A stretch of DNA of 64,000 bases from Bacteroidota bacterium (GCA_016714535.1 JADKDR010000009.1:1-64000), one strand, 5' to 3'; counted from the first letter of the stretch, positions 27,239 to 36,869 are shown. Program-made: numbers and translations. Notes: generated by a model from the letters alone, not told the origin.

Positions 27239-29287
27239 ATGAATAAAATGAAAAAAACTCTTGTATACTTATTTGCATTAGTTATTCAATTCGCTAATCC
27301 TGCAAATGCTCAAGTTGCCGCATTACCTTATGTTCCTGGGCTTGATTCTTTCAATGTTTTTTCGGGAATAACGGTTGATTACAATATGGCTGATGATGTT
27401 GTGTTTTCAAACATTCCTATCGGATTTGATTTCTACTATGGCGGAGCGCTTCACCAAAAAATGTCCATTAGCACCAATGGATTTATTGAGCTTGACACTA
27501 CGTCTTCAAGCTTTTGGATTAATATTTTAAGCGGTGTACGTAATAATATTATCGCTCCATTTGGTGCTGATTTAAGAAATAGTGGCTCAAACTCAAGTTT
27601 ACAGTATACCGTTACCGGAACAGCACCCAATCGTATTTGCATTATTCAATGGTTGCACTATACCTATTTTGCCGGACAGGCAGATATCAATTTTCAGATA
27701 AAATTATACGAAACCAGCAACTGTATAAAGTTTGTTTATGGCACAACCACGCTACTTACAAATCCACTTAATACGCAAATCGGATTACGTGGCAGCAATA
27801 ACCTTGATTTTCTTGTGCTAGGTGATACCGTTTGTTCATGGGCAAATGCATTTCCATATCCACTTATCACCACACTTTTTCCTGTAAGTTTAAATTGCAG
27901 TATGCCATCCGGCTTTGCCTTTAATTTTGGATCTTGCAATGGAGGCAATGCCAATTTCGGGTTTCTTGACGGTTCCATATTTATTGATGATAACGGCAAT
28001 GGATTTTTAGATAATAACGAAAGTCCGATTGCAAATAAAATTGTGAATATGCAGCCGGGCAATTATTTTGTAAGCTCCAATACGCAAGGCAACTATACTT
28101 TTTTCTTTGTTGACTCAACACTTACTTATAGCTTAAGCACTGCTCCAATATTATATTGGAATCAAACCACATTGCCAACTGTGCTTACCTGTAACCCAGC
28201 TTCGCAATCAACAAAGGATCTTGATTTTGGTTTCCAACCTATTCCAAATATACATGAAGTATCAGTGTATTGCCCAAACTGGAATGCCAAGCCCGGTCAG
28301 CCGGAGCCTATGCCTATAAGTTATCATAACAATGGTACTGCTGTTGAGAGCGATACTATTGTTTTAGAAATGGATTCGTTGTATTCATTTATCAGCGCAA
28401 CACCGGCACCCCTCTTGGTAAATGGTAAAACCATCACCTGGGTCTACTCTAATTTGCAGCCTGGTCAATCTGGAAGTATTATGTTGTATCTGCTTCCTGA
28501 TTCCAACGCAGTTATGGGCAATTATCTTGACTCTAAACTTACCATAGGACCGGTTGCAAATGATACAGTGCCTGCAAACAATCTGGTTGCATTGCATCAG
28601 TTAATTGCCAATTCATGGGATCCCAATGATAAGTTAGCCGAGCCAGCAGGCATTATTAAGGCTGGCGATAAGATTAATTACACTATTCGCTTTCAAAATA
28701 CCGGAACTGCCTCTGCCGACAATGTAACCATTCTTGATACCCTTGATGCTAATTTGGATTTACTTTCATTTAAGTTGTTAGGTGCTTCCCATTCGGTTAA
28801 TTTTACAATGGAAGGAAATGGAATTGCCCGTTTCACTTTTTATAACATTCAATTGCCTGATAGTGGCACCGACCTTGCCGGTAGTAATGGTGCTGTATGG
28901 TTTTCGATTAATGCCAAGGCTAATTTGCTTCCACTAACGATAATTAATAATACCGCAGGAATTTATTTCGATTTTAATCCGGCAGTTATTACCAATACAA
29001 CAGCAGATACTATTGCAAATATATTATCGGTTGGCGATGTTGATGGAACAAGCAAGTTTGCAATTGCACTGCCCAACCCTGCCTCTAACCTGATTATTTT
29101 TAATTCCAATGATGGCAGTTCAATTCAAGCGGTAAGCATTTACAACACGGTTGGACAATTATGCCTTGATCAGCAAATTGCATCACCCAACAGTCCGGTA
29201 AATATCTCGCAACTATCCAATGGTACCTATGTTGCAAAAATTGTCACCGACAAAGACTTTTATCAAGTCAAGTTTATTAAACAGTAA
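27239..29287 (+). CDS. Secreted adhesin-like T9SS protein with a C-terminal DUF11-like domain
   Basis: A 682-residue secreted protein. It has a signal peptide (ending NANAQ, start at 27239 or 27248), an N-terminal beta-sandwich with SNIPIGFDFYYGG and SISTNGFIEL (a pattern common in Bacteroidota surface proteins), an SdrD B-like segment (GSIFIDDNGNGFLDNNES), and a DUF11/DUF7619-like repeat domain (SWDPNDKLAEPAG...INYTIRFQNTGTASADNVTILDTLD). A T9SS type A sorting domain ends the chain (LPNPASNLIIFN from about 605). No catalytic motif is evident; an adhesive or structural role is inferred. Confidence 0.82.
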   Translation: MNKMKKTLVYLFALVIQFANPANAQVAALPYVPGLDSFNVFSGITVDYNMADDVVFSNIPIGFDFYYGGALHQKMSISTNGFIELDTTSSSFWINILSGVRNNIIAPFGADLRNSGSNSSLQYTVTGTAPNRICIIQWLHYTYFAGQADINFQIKLYETSNCIKFVYGTTTLLTNPLNTQIGLRGSNNLDFLVLGDTVCSWANAFPYPLITTLFPVSLNCSMPSGFAFNFGSCNGGNANFGFLDGSIFIDDNGNGFLDNNESPIANKIVNMQPGNYFVSSNTQGNYTFFFVDSTLTYSLSTAPILYWNQTTLPTVLTCNPASQSTKDLDFGFQPIPNIHEVSVYCPNWNAKPGQPEPMPISYHNNGTAVESDTIVLEMDSLYSFISATPAPLLVNGKTITWVYSNLQPGQSGSIMLYLLPDSNAVMGNYLDSKLTIGPVANDTVPANNLVALHQLIANSWDPNDKLAEPAGIIKAGDKINYTIRFQNTGTASADNVTILDTLDANLDLLSFKLLGASHSVNFTMEGNGIARFTFYNIQLPDSGTDLAGSNGAVWFSINAKANLLPLTIINNTAGIYFDFNPAVITNTTADTIANILSVGDVDGTSKFAIALPNPASNLIIFNSNDGSSIQAVSIYNTVGQLCLDQQIASPNSPVNISQLSNGTYVAKIVTDKDFYQVKFIKQ

Positions 29288-29344
29288 GCTTTAGCTTATT
29301 TAATTCTATAGTTGATTGTTGCATCAGCAATCGCATTAACAAAT

Positions 29345-29370
29345 AAGCCGGAATTTATTCCGGCTTTTTT
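29345..29370 (+). terminator. Rho-independent terminator of the T9SS protein gene
   Basis: A perfect 9-bp stem, AAGCCGGAA / TTCCGGCTT, with a TTTA loop and a six-T run. It lies 57 bases after the stop at 29287 and just before the convergent HupE-like gene at 29394. Confidence 0.92.
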
Positions 29371-29393
29371 GTTTCGTAAAAATATAAAATCCA

Positions 29394-29960
29394 TTAGATA
29401 CGCTCTACTATCAACCAAGCAGCATATATACCTACCGGTACACTAATCATATAGCAAAGCACCTTGTCAGAATTTTTTAAATTTGAAGTGATTTTATAAT
29501 AGATAGACATTAGGGTTAAGCAAATAGCCAACACTACAATTTGACCAATCTCAATGCCTAAATTAAATGGCAATAAGGTTGTAAACCAATTAATCTGCAT
29601 GCCGGTAAACAATTCTTTGAGATGACCGCTAAAGCCCATGCCATGCACCAAGCCAAAGCAAAGACTTGTAAATATACGCAACTGCTTAGCTTTGCTAAGC
29701 AATATGTTTTCAAGACAAGCAAGCAATATGGTGGCCGCAATAGCTATTTCAACCCAATTAGAAGGAATTGATAAAATATTGAGGGCGCTAAAGACCAATG
29801 TCATACTATGCGCTATTGTAAACATGGTAACTACCAACAGTAATTGTTTCCATTCATGATAACGATAGATAGCTACCAGTGCCAGTAAAAACAAGATATG
29901 ATCCAATGCATCGGCAGATAATATATGAGTAGCGCCTTGCTGAAAAAAGGTTTGAAACAT
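29394..29960 (-). CDS. HupE/UreJ-like membrane protein
   Basis: A 188-residue membrane protein with about six hydrophobic helices and the HupE/UreJ-type pattern: GATHILSADALDHILFLLAL at the start (His and Asp in a helix), then TIAHSMTL and FGLVHGMGFSGHL. Family members are thought to move nickel or similar cations, but no hydrogenase or urease gene is nearby, so the metal is unknown. It is last in the leftward group starting with the TlpA-like gene, 14 bases after the LamG gene. Confidence 0.8.
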   Translation of the reverse strand: MFQTFFQQGATHILSADALDHILFLLALVAIYRYHEWKQLLLVVTMFTIAHSMTLVFSALNILSIPSNWVEIAIAATILLACLENILLSKAKQLRIFTSLCFGLVHGMGFSGHLKELFTGMQINWFTTLLPFNLGIEIGQIVVLAICLTLMSIYYKITSNLKNSDKVLCYMISVPVGIYAAWLIVERI

Positions 29961-29974
29961 AAACGAAATATTTA

Positions 29975-31345
29975 TTACTTTTTAACAAACATCTTTCTGA
30001 TATTTGATTTAGCGCTTACCAATTTTAAGGTGTACATTCCTTTTGAAAACTTACTTATGTCAATAGTAGAAAGAGAAGAACGGTTTTCATAGACCAATCT
30101 TCCAGCATAATCAAAAATTGCAATTGAATAACCTGAAACAGGTGTACCACTTAGTGTTATATACTCCTGAGCAGGATTAGGACTCATAATTAGTTCGTTC
30201 TTGTCAACCGATTGCAGGCCAATGCTTATCACATTTTTACAGATAGATGTATCGGTGCAACCATTTTGAGTAACTGATACGGCATAGCTTCCATTAACAG
30301 TGGCAGTATACGTAGCGCTTGTTGCATTTGGAATTATGGCAAACCCATTATTGCAATCAAGCCATTGATAGGTGGCATTTGGTGTTAGGCAAGTAAGGTT
30401 TGCACCAACCTGACTTACTACTATTTGAATAAGATTTTGTGAAAGCGAAAGTACAAACATCGAATCGCAGTTGCCATTAGCTGCACTGACTGCATACACA
30501 CCCGGTACTGCATACGAAATTCCATTATAGATGTATGCCTGACCGGCACAACCTGTGTCAACTATAAGTCCAAAGTTTTGAGAAACGCCATCAACAAAAT
30601 TTGAATTGCTACCTGTAAGTGCAAACCCTGTTATATCGGAGTTTAATTTGTTTGCCGAAAAGTCTAAGGCCGAAAAGATACTCGTATTGTTTCCAGCGGG
30701 CTCACCATCATTTAGACTATAATAAAGTTCGAGTGATGGATGGTTAAGGTCAAGAGCATTGGATGCATAAAGGCATTGCGCATCGGCTGCAGTAAGAGCG
30801 CTTGACCACAAGGCTACATCATCAATCTTTCCATCGGTAAAAAATTGTGTATTTTGAAAAGGCAGCATTCCCATATACAGTGGATCAGATGTGCTTATAA
30901 ATGAACCACTAGCGTTTGCAGTTCCAGAAAAGATTCCGTTGTGATACAGGCTGATTGCAGTACCATCATATACAAATAAAAAATGTTGCCAGGTGTTCAA
31001 TTGCAATCCGGTAAATACAATATCGCTTGCAATGCCATTATCACCTCTATAGCGTGCTTCCACATCGGTGGCTGACAACTGCAAAATATAAAAGTCGCAG
31101 TTGATATTATTTCTAAATCCGGCAAAGCCATCGAAATTAGGAAATGCAGGTGCGGTGTTTCGGGGATACACCCAAAATGACATACTCACAGCCTGACTAG
31201 ATAAAACCAATTGCGAAGCATTTGGTGCAGCGCAGTAGTCATTTGTGCCATCAAAGTCCAGGCTGCTATGATACTGAGCCGATAAGGTACGAGCATTATA
31301 AAATATCATAGCGCATAGCACAAGTTTTAGTAATTGTGATTTCAT
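29975..31345 (-). CDS. LamG-domain secreted protein with T9SS sorting domain
   Basis: A 456-residue protein with a signal peptide, a concanavalin/LamG-type jelly roll (about residues 27-215, SLDFDGTNDYC...NTWQHFLFVYDGT...GKIDDVALWSSAL), an Ig/PKD-like segment rich in Asn, Thr and Cys (about 290-365), and a T9SS type A sorting domain (MSPNPAQEYITLSG to the final KMFVKK). It probably binds a surface glycan or ligand after T9SS export. It is 27 bases downstream of the M48 protease gene. Confidence 0.83.
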   Translation of the reverse strand: MKSQLLKLVLCAMIFYNARTLSAQYHSSLDFDGTNDYCAAPNASQLVLSSQAVSMSFWVYPRNTAPAFPNFDGFAGFRNNINCDFYILQLSATDVEARYRGDNGIASDIVFTGLQLNTWQHFLFVYDGTAISLYHNGIFSGTANASGSFISTSDPLYMGMLPFQNTQFFTDGKIDDVALWSSALTAADAQCLYASNALDLNHPSLELYYSLNDGEPAGNNTSIFSALDFSANKLNSDITGFALTGSNSNFVDGVSQNFGLIVDTGCAGQAYIYNGISYAVPGVYAVSAANGNCDSMFVLSLSQNLIQIVVSQVGANLTCLTPNATYQWLDCNNGFAIIPNATSATYTATVNGSYAVSVTQNGCTDTSICKNVISIGLQSVDKNELIMSPNPAQEYITLSGTPVSGYSIAIFDYAGRLVYENRSSLSTIDISKFSKGMYTLKLVSAKSNIRKMFVKK

Positions 31346-31372
31346 CCTTTTAATTATTTTCAGCTAAACTAT

Positions 31373-32176
31373 TTATTTTTTAATCGGCTTATAATATTTC
31401 AAAGCCTGAGGCATATATGCCTTCATAGTTGCCATGCGCTTAGCATCACTTGGATGCGTGCTTAAAAACTCAGGTGGCTTTTGACCTCCGGTTGCACTCA
31501 TACGCGACCACATTTCGGGGGCTACGCGAGGGTCATAGCCCGCCATTGCCATAAATACCATTCCGAGTTTGTCAGCTTCAGTTTCGTGTAAACGCGAAAA
31601 GGGCAATATGGCTCCAACCGAGACTCCCATACCAAATGCCTGTTGAGCCAATACTCTTGTTTGCTGATTTTTTTGCGAAAGCGCAACATCTAAAGCTACA
31701 CCACCAACTTGTGCTGCCAGTCCTTGACTTACTCGTTCATTACCATGGCGGGCTACTGCATGCGCAACCTCATGTCCCATAACAAAGGCAAGCGAGGTTT
31801 CATCTTTCGTAATAGGTAAGAGGCCTGTAAAAACAACTATTTTTCCACCAGGCATACAAAAAGCATTCACCGCTTTGTCTTCTACAAGATTGTATTCCCA
31901 TTGGTAACCTTTAATACGGTCGCTGAGTTTGTTTTGTGCCATAAATAATTTTACCGCATTCGAAATCTTAGTGCCCACCGAATTAACCATTTTGGCATCG
32001 GCATTTTTTGGATCAACTACTTTGGCTTGCGACAAAAACTCTTTATACTCACTCAAACTTAGTTGTGTAATCTGCGATTCAGGTATTAGGTTCATTTGTT
32101 TGCGATTGGTAATAGGCACTTTGCTGCATGACGTTAGCAACAGGGCAACAACTAAAATTTTCCAGCTCTGTTTCAT
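31373..32176 (-). CDS. M48 family metalloprotease, lipoprotein
   Basis: A 267-residue BepA/LoiP-like M48 peptidase. The lipoprotein signal ends LLLTSC, and the zinc site is HEVAHAVARHG (HExxH) with the third ligand Glu in ETEADKLGM. The end STHPSDAKRM is typical. It is anchored by lipid on the periplasmic side and probably takes part in quality control of outer-membrane proteins. It is 12 bases downstream of the alkane monooxygenase gene. Confidence 0.9.
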   Translation of the reverse strand: MKQSWKILVVALLLTSCSKVPITNRKQMNLIPESQITQLSLSEYKEFLSQAKVVDPKNADAKMVNSVGTKISNAVKLFMAQNKLSDRIKGYQWEYNLVEDKAVNAFCMPGGKIVVFTGLLPITKDETSLAFVMGHEVAHAVARHGNERVSQGLAAQVGGVALDVALSQKNQQTRVLAQQAFGMGVSVGAILPFSRLHETEADKLGMVFMAMAGYDPRVAPEMWSRMSATGGQKPPEFLSTHPSDAKRMATMKAYMPQALKYYKPIKK

Positions 32177-32188
32177 TTTATCTTTTTA

Positions 32189-33190
32189 TTAAATTAATTT
32201 TCTATTTTTCAGTATGCGATGTGTAGCTTTAAACCACAACGGAGGAATCAAAACATAGTATATCATTTGAGCATATCCTCCTGGCAGTACTGGCGAATTT
32301 TCATATGACATTAATGTATGATAGGGCTTGGAAGCATAATAATGATGATCGGCATGCCTGCTCAAGTCAATAAGAAAAAAACGACTTATTACCTTATCGC
32401 TTTGCCAAGAATGTATCTCTCGTACGCGTTCATTTTCGTTCCTTATGAGTCCGTAGTGTTCAATATAGTTAACATACTCTAAAAGGAAGTTAGCTATCAG
32501 CACATGAAATAAAAAGGCAAGCGCACCGAGCGGAGAAATAGCAAAGTATACAGTAACTGTTAGAGCAAGAATTCCAACTATGGATATAAATACATAATTA
32601 GAAAGCATAGATGCTTTCTCCTTTTCAATCCGTTTGTTTTCAAGTTTAATGGAACTTTTTATTTGACCAATACAACTGCGTATAAAAAAACGGTAAATCG
32701 TTTCGTTTAATACAGATGTTGCAGGGTCCTTTTCTGTACCAACGTACTTATGATGCACCCTGAGGTGATCAACATAGAAGTAGCAGTTGCCAGCAGTAAA
32801 AAGTAAGTACTTGCCAAGCGTTTGCATAAAAGCGTTGGGACGGTGGATTAATTCGTGAGCAATGATAATGGCTGATGTGCTGCTGTGAATGCCTAACGAA
32901 AATGCACCTAGCATTAGTTGCATCGGGGTGTTGTCATAAAATTTCAAACTATAAAAGAAAGAAACAATACATGCCGTTTGCATCAATACATGCGTGTATA
33001 AAATCAAATCCGGTAACTTATCTTCTTTATCGCATTTATTCGATTTGTCTTCAGAGGTAAAAAATTCAAGCAGGGCCAGCACCACAAAAGAAAAAAAAGT
33101 ATTCATACCCATATACCAGCCGCCAGCCAGGTTGCCAGTAACCACCACCATGCCAGGTGTTAAACTAAGTAAATATTTTGCGTTGCGCAT
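32189..33190 (-). CDS. Alkane 1-monooxygenase (AlkB-like)
   Basis: A 333-residue membrane di-iron hydroxylase with the full AlkB histidine set: HELIHRP, HLRVHHKYVGT, EHYGL and RHADHHYYASKPYH. It has six or so hydrophobic helices. The family oxidises terminal carbons of medium-chain alkanes or similar lipids using O2 and electrons from rubredoxin. No rubredoxin or rubredoxin reductase gene is in the window. The ATG follows the TlpA-like gene's stop by one base, so they are cotranscribed. In this setting the substrate might be a fatty lipid rather than an environmental alkane; that is inference. Confidence 0.9.
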   Translation of the reverse strand: MRNAKYLLSLTPGMVVVTGNLAGGWYMGMNTFFSFVVLALLEFFTSEDKSNKCDKEDKLPDLILYTHVLMQTACIVSFFYSLKFYDNTPMQLMLGAFSLGIHSSTSAIIIAHELIHRPNAFMQTLGKYLLFTAGNCYFYVDHLRVHHKYVGTEKDPATSVLNETIYRFFIRSCIGQIKSSIKLENKRIEKEKASMLSNYVFISIVGILALTVTVYFAISPLGALAFLFHVLIANFLLEYVNYIEHYGLIRNENERVREIHSWQSDKVISRFFLIDLSRHADHHYYASKPYHTLMSYENSPVLPGGYAQMIYYVLIPPLWFKATHRILKNRKLI

Positions 33191-33191
33191 G

Positions 33192-34649
33192 TTACTGCTT
33201 TATCAGTTTAATTAGATCATCGTACACTACCGGGTCTGCAGGTCGTTTTGCATTAAAGTCTACTACTTCTCCTTTTTTATTCATAATCATATAACGAGGT
33301 ATGCTATTGATTTTAAAATAGCGACAGATTTCCGAATTCCAGTCACCAGGAACAATTCCGTTTTTTCCCTCTAACCCATTTTGCTTAACAGCATTGCGCC
33401 ATGTTTCCTCATTGCTATCAATGGATATATACAAAAACTCAATTTCCTTCAATTCCTTTTTCGAAAACTTCTCATGTAAGGCTTTGCTAAATGGAAATTG
33501 CTGCCGGCAGGGCCCGCACCAGCTAGCCCAAAAATCAATATAAACTACTTTGCCTTTAAAATCTTCAAGCGTAAAATAATTTTCGTCAAGGTCTTTAATA
33601 CGCGGTCCGCTTCCTGCTGGTTTATCAGTTGCGGTCTTTTTCGAAGCCACCGTCTTATCTTCTTTTTCTAGCATACGTGCATTCATCTGTACCCTAATGC
33701 AATTGGTCAATTCAGTGTTTTTGTAATTACCTTCTAGTTTAGTGAAAACCTGCTTTACCACTGACGGTGATATGCGCTTGTATTCATCACTCAGGTATTT
33801 GGCAATGTACCAATTGAGGGTTTTGTCTTTTAGATGGATAAATGCAAACGCACATTTTCGCTCACAAGAAACCGAATAGTCGGTGAACTTATTAAAGTTA
33901 TTAAGCTTGGATGTTTGATAGGTAACATAATAGTGAACAAAATTGCGATACTGATCAATGTTTAATAATTCATCGTGCTGTGCGGTAGCATCAGAAATAT
34001 TTTCGATCATAATATCAGGCAATGGTGATACCTGTAGTACTTCCTTATTGGCATTTGCAACTAAAATTGGGTATGATTGTAACTGATACAAGTAATTATA
34101 AGTAATAATACTTTTTATCAGGGTTTTAAAATTTTCGGAACAAGAACTAAATAAACTGTCGGTGGTAATAAAGCCGTTTTGCAATTTTCGCTGCTTATAA
34201 ATTTCGATTTCAAATGCATCTATTGGATTCTCTAAAGCAGCATTCCGAATAAGTGTGTCGGAGTACGATTTAGCGAATTTATTTTTAAAATTTCTAAAAG
34301 ATACATTTTCTGAAGCAAGGTCACCACTAAATGCGATGGATTTATGCAACGAATCGGTTCCTATTTGAAGTTGTAAATCTTTTCCAGGCTCTACATAAAT
34401 TTCTGTTGTTTGATTGTCGAAATTAAAATTTACGAAACGGGGCTCGTTCACCGAAAATTTAATGATAGCCTCCCGCTCATGTAGGGGCGATGAAATAAAT
34501 ACAGGATTGCCAATGTAATTATGATCAATAGACACACTGCAACTATCCGAAAGGTCGAGTACAAAAGAGCACTGTAAGGTAACCTGTTGAGCATTTAGAT
34601 TTAGCATTGCTGAACTAAAACAAAGTGCTGCGAAAATTATTTTTTTCAT
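33192..34649 (-). CDS. TlpA-like thioredoxin-fold protein, exported
   Basis: From ATG 34649 (signal peptide MKKIIFAALCFSSAMLNLNA) the protein has about 485 residues; the upstream in-frame ATG would place polar sequence before the signal. The N-terminal region (about 25-350) is a DUF4369-like/uncharacterised domain of Bacteroidota thioredoxins. The C-terminal TlpA/ResA domain has WASWCGPCRQQ and the cis-Pro strand INSIPRYMI. It is a periplasmic disulfide oxidoreductase, usually a reductase. It is the first gene of the leftward group with alkB, M48, LamG and HupE. Confidence 0.86.
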   Translation of the reverse strand: MKKIIFAALCFSSAMLNLNAQQVTLQCSFVLDLSDSCSVSIDHNYIGNPVFISSPLHEREAIIKFSVNEPRFVNFNFDNQTTEIYVEPGKDLQLQIGTDSLHKSIAFSGDLASENVSFRNFKNKFAKSYSDTLIRNAALENPIDAFEIEIYKQRKLQNGFITTDSLFSSCSENFKTLIKSIITYNYLYQLQSYPILVANANKEVLQVSPLPDIMIENISDATAQHDELLNIDQYRNFVHYYVTYQTSKLNNFNKFTDYSVSCERKCAFAFIHLKDKTLNWYIAKYLSDEYKRISPSVVKQVFTKLEGNYKNTELTNCIRVQMNARMLEKEDKTVASKKTATDKPAGSGPRIKDLDENYFTLEDFKGKVVYIDFWASWCGPCRQQFPFSKALHEKFSKKELKEIEFLYISIDSNEETWRNAVKQNGLEGKNGIVPGDWNSEICRYFKINSIPRYMIMNKKGEVVDFNAKRPADPVVYDDLIKLIKQ

Positions 34650-34676
34650 TTCTAGATTTGATAAAGCCATAGAGTG

Positions 34677-34684
34677 CAAACTTA
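34677..34684 (-). promoter_or_regulatory. Promoter -7 element, TlpA-alkB group
   Basis: TAAGTTTG on the minus strand, a full match to TAnnTTTG, followed by C. It lies 27 bases before the ATG at 34649. Confidence 0.55.
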
Positions 34685-34775
34685 ATGCTAAATTACTTAA
34701 AGTTATTAGTTTGCCTAACAAGTATACATAATCATAAAGTAATATTGGCTAAATATTGGCTTAATAGACCTCCCT

Positions 34776-34783
34776 TATTTTTG
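34776..34783 (+). promoter_or_regulatory. Promoter -7 element, small zinc-ribbon protein
   Basis: TATTTTTG followed by CG, 13 bases before the ATG at 34797. The short distance supports this small frame being a real gene. Confidence 0.55.
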
Positions 34784-34796
34784 CGTTAAAAATAAA

Positions 34797-34991
34797 ATGA
34801 TAATTCAAGCAACAAATACAATTACTCCAATCTGCAGTTGCACCAGATGCGGCAGCTTTGGACAGCCAATCGAGCTTTCAGTTTCGCAGAAGGTGGTCAA
34901 TGCAATTACGCTAAACCTAATTAAACTTTCACGCTTTTACTGCCCATATTGTGCTAAAACTTTTGTAAAGGCCAGGTTAAATCCGCTATAG
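34797..34991 (+). CDS. Small protein with two CxxC knuckles
   Basis: A 64-residue protein with CSCTRCGS near residue 13 and YCPYCAK near 49, a spacing suited to one zinc site. It has no signal peptide or membrane segment. A consensus promoter directly precedes it and it fills the gap between divergent and convergent neighbours, which supports expression. I do not recognise the family; small zinc-ribbon proteins can bind RNA, DNA or protein. Confidence 0.6.
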   Translation: MIIQATNTITPICSCTRCGSFGQPIELSVSQKVVNAITLNLIKLSRFYCPYCAKTFVKARLNPL

Positions 34992-35020
34992 TTTGCCTTT
35001 GCAATGCAAGATGAGTAACT

Positions 35021-36385
35021 TTATTTTGCTAAAGCACTTAGCACATCGTACTTGGTAATGATATAGGTAGCATCGGTTTTAAAATCCTTTACCAGTATAG
35101 CAGTGTTATTGTTCAATATCATTTCTGATAAGGTTTCTATTCCGGTACTGATATCAGCAAACGGAAATGCCGGTTCCATTATATTCTTGATGGGTTGATT
35201 TTTAATATCAGGATTTTTTACAAGCTCACTCATCAAATGATTTTCGTTTATAGAACCCACTATACGTTTGTTTTCGGTTACAGGTATATGCGAATAGTCA
35301 TTTTTGGTAATAATCTCAATAGCCTTACTTACAAGTTCACTAGATTCAAGCATAATTAAATCCTGCTTGCGGTTTCCGGTAAGATCTTTGGCGGTCATTC
35401 CTTTTATATCAAGGTATCCTTTGCTACGCATCCAATCATCGTTGAATATTTTGGCAATGTATCGTGAACCATGATCGTGAAAAATTACTACCACTACATC
35501 GGTTGGTTTTAATTGATCTTTTAACTGTAATAAACCTGCCACTGCACTGCCTGCGCTATTGCCAACCCAAATGGCTTCTTTGCTTACGAGGTCGCGGGTC
35601 ATTAGCGCTGCTTCCTTATCGGTTACCTTTTCAAAGTGATCAATGACAGAAAAATCGTAGTTCTTCGGAATAAAATCTTCGCCAATACCTTCGGTTACAT
35701 ATGGATAGATTTCATTTTTATCAAGTTCTCCGGTTTCGTGATATTTCTTTAATGCACTTCCATACGTATCAACCGCCCAAATTTTTATGGCAGGATTTTT
35801 TTCTTTCAAAAACTTTCCTGTCCCCGTAATGGTGCCACCAGTGCCGGCACCCACTATCAAATGGGTAATGGTTCCATCGGTTTGATCCCATATTTCGGGA
35901 CCTGTTTGTTCGTAATGTGCTTGCCTGTTAGAGAGGTTGTCGTATTGATTTGGATAAAAGGAATTTGGGATTTCTTTATTTAATCTTGCCGCAACACTAT
36001 AATAGGAGCGAGGATCTTCGGGCTCTACATTAGTAGGACATACAATTACATCGGCACCGAATGCTTTTAAGGCATCAACTTTTTCCTTTGATTGCTTATC
36101 TGTTGTTGTAAATATGCATTTATAGCCCTTCACTATTCCGGCAATGGCAAGGCCCATGCCTGTGTTGCCGCTTGTGCCTTCTATAATTGTACCTCCAGGT
36201 TTAAGTTTTCCGGCCTTTTCGGCATCTTCAATCATCTTAACCGCCATGCGATCTTTAATAGAATTTCCGGGATTAAATGTTTCTACCTTGGCATAAACGG
36301 TACATGGTAAAGATGCGGTAACTTTGTTTAAACGAACAAGCGGTGTATTGCCAATGGCTTCAAGGATATTATTACAAACTTTCAT
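35021..36385 (-). CDS. Cystathionine beta-synthase with CBS domain pair
   Basis: A 454-residue PLP enzyme. The Schiff-base Lys is in NSIKDRMA (Lys44), the substrate/PLP loop is GTSGNTGMGLA, and the phosphate-binding glycine loop is GAGTGGTITGTGK. Two CBS domains follow from about residue 335 (SELVSKAIEII...SHIPVTENKRIVGSI). It condenses serine with homocysteine to cystathionine, or acts as a cysteine synthase-like enzyme with H2S side activity. The CBS pair suggests regulation by a nucleotide. It is preceded by its own promoter. Confidence 0.92.
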   Translation of the reverse strand: MKVCNNILEAIGNTPLVRLNKVTASLPCTVYAKVETFNPGNSIKDRMAVKMIEDAEKAGKLKPGGTIIEGTSGNTGMGLAIAGIVKGYKCIFTTTDKQSKEKVDALKAFGADVIVCPTNVEPEDPRSYYSVAARLNKEIPNSFYPNQYDNLSNRQAHYEQTGPEIWDQTDGTITHLIVGAGTGGTITGTGKFLKEKNPAIKIWAVDTYGSALKKYHETGELDKNEIYPYVTEGIGEDFIPKNYDFSVIDHFEKVTDKEAALMTRDLVSKEAIWVGNSAGSAVAGLLQLKDQLKPTDVVVVIFHDHGSRYIAKIFNDDWMRSKGYLDIKGMTAKDLTGNRKQDLIMLESSELVSKAIEIITKNDYSHIPVTENKRIVGSINENHLMSELVKNPDIKNQPIKNIMEPAFPFADISTGIETLSEMILNNNTAILVKDFKTDATYIITKYDVLSALAK

Positions 36386-36415
36386 ATATAATTAGTGCCT
36401 TTATTATTTGAGGCG

Positions 36416-36423
36416 CAAAAGTA
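36416..36423 (-). promoter_or_regulatory. Promoter -7 element, cystathionine beta-synthase
   Basis: TACTTTTG on the minus strand followed by CGCCTC, about 30 bases before the start at 36385. Confidence 0.65.
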
Positions 36424-36500
36424 AATTAATTATTGAAGTGTCTGTTTAAGTGGTCGAAAAATGTTGTTGATTCAATCGCCTTTAAAAACAGGCACAAGGC

Positions 36501-36869
36501 CTAATTTTTTAAACAAACATAAATATAACTGCCTAGTAAAAAAGTAAGTATGCATAATACCATATTTGCAATAATATTTACTCCTGCTATGGACCAATTT
36601 CCCTGTTGTATTAAAGTCATGGATTCGAAAGTAAATGCTGAAAAGGTGCTAAAACCTCCGCATAATCCAACCAATAAAAACATGCGTGTCAAAGTTTGAT
36701 TTTGTTGTAATAGGGCATTGGCCATTAGACCCATTATGAAGCAACTTAAAGCATTAACTATAAGCGTTGCAAGAGGAAATTGAAGGTTTTTTGAAAGCAG
36801 TAAAACATTTATACCATGTCTTGCTATGCAACCCAATCCTCCTCCTATAAATACCATTAACCAGTTCAT
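36501..36869 (-). CDS. crcB: Fluoride channel FluC/CrcB
   Basis: A 122-residue protein with four hydrophobic helices. It has the family GGGLGCIARHG start, the TLIVN motif (channel Asn) and GGFSTFSAFTFE (Phe-box and Na site). It forms dual-topology dimers that export fluoride. Its ATG overlaps the PAP2 stop (ATGA, 36866-36869), so it is translationally coupled. I see no fluoride riboswitch in front of the group. Confidence 0.93.
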   Translation of the reverse strand: MNWLMVFIGGGLGCIARHGINVLLLSKNLQFPLATLIVNALSCFIMGLMANALLQQNQTLTRMFLLVGLCGGFSTFSAFTFESMTLIQQGNWSIAGVNIIANMVLCILTFLLGSYIYVCLKN

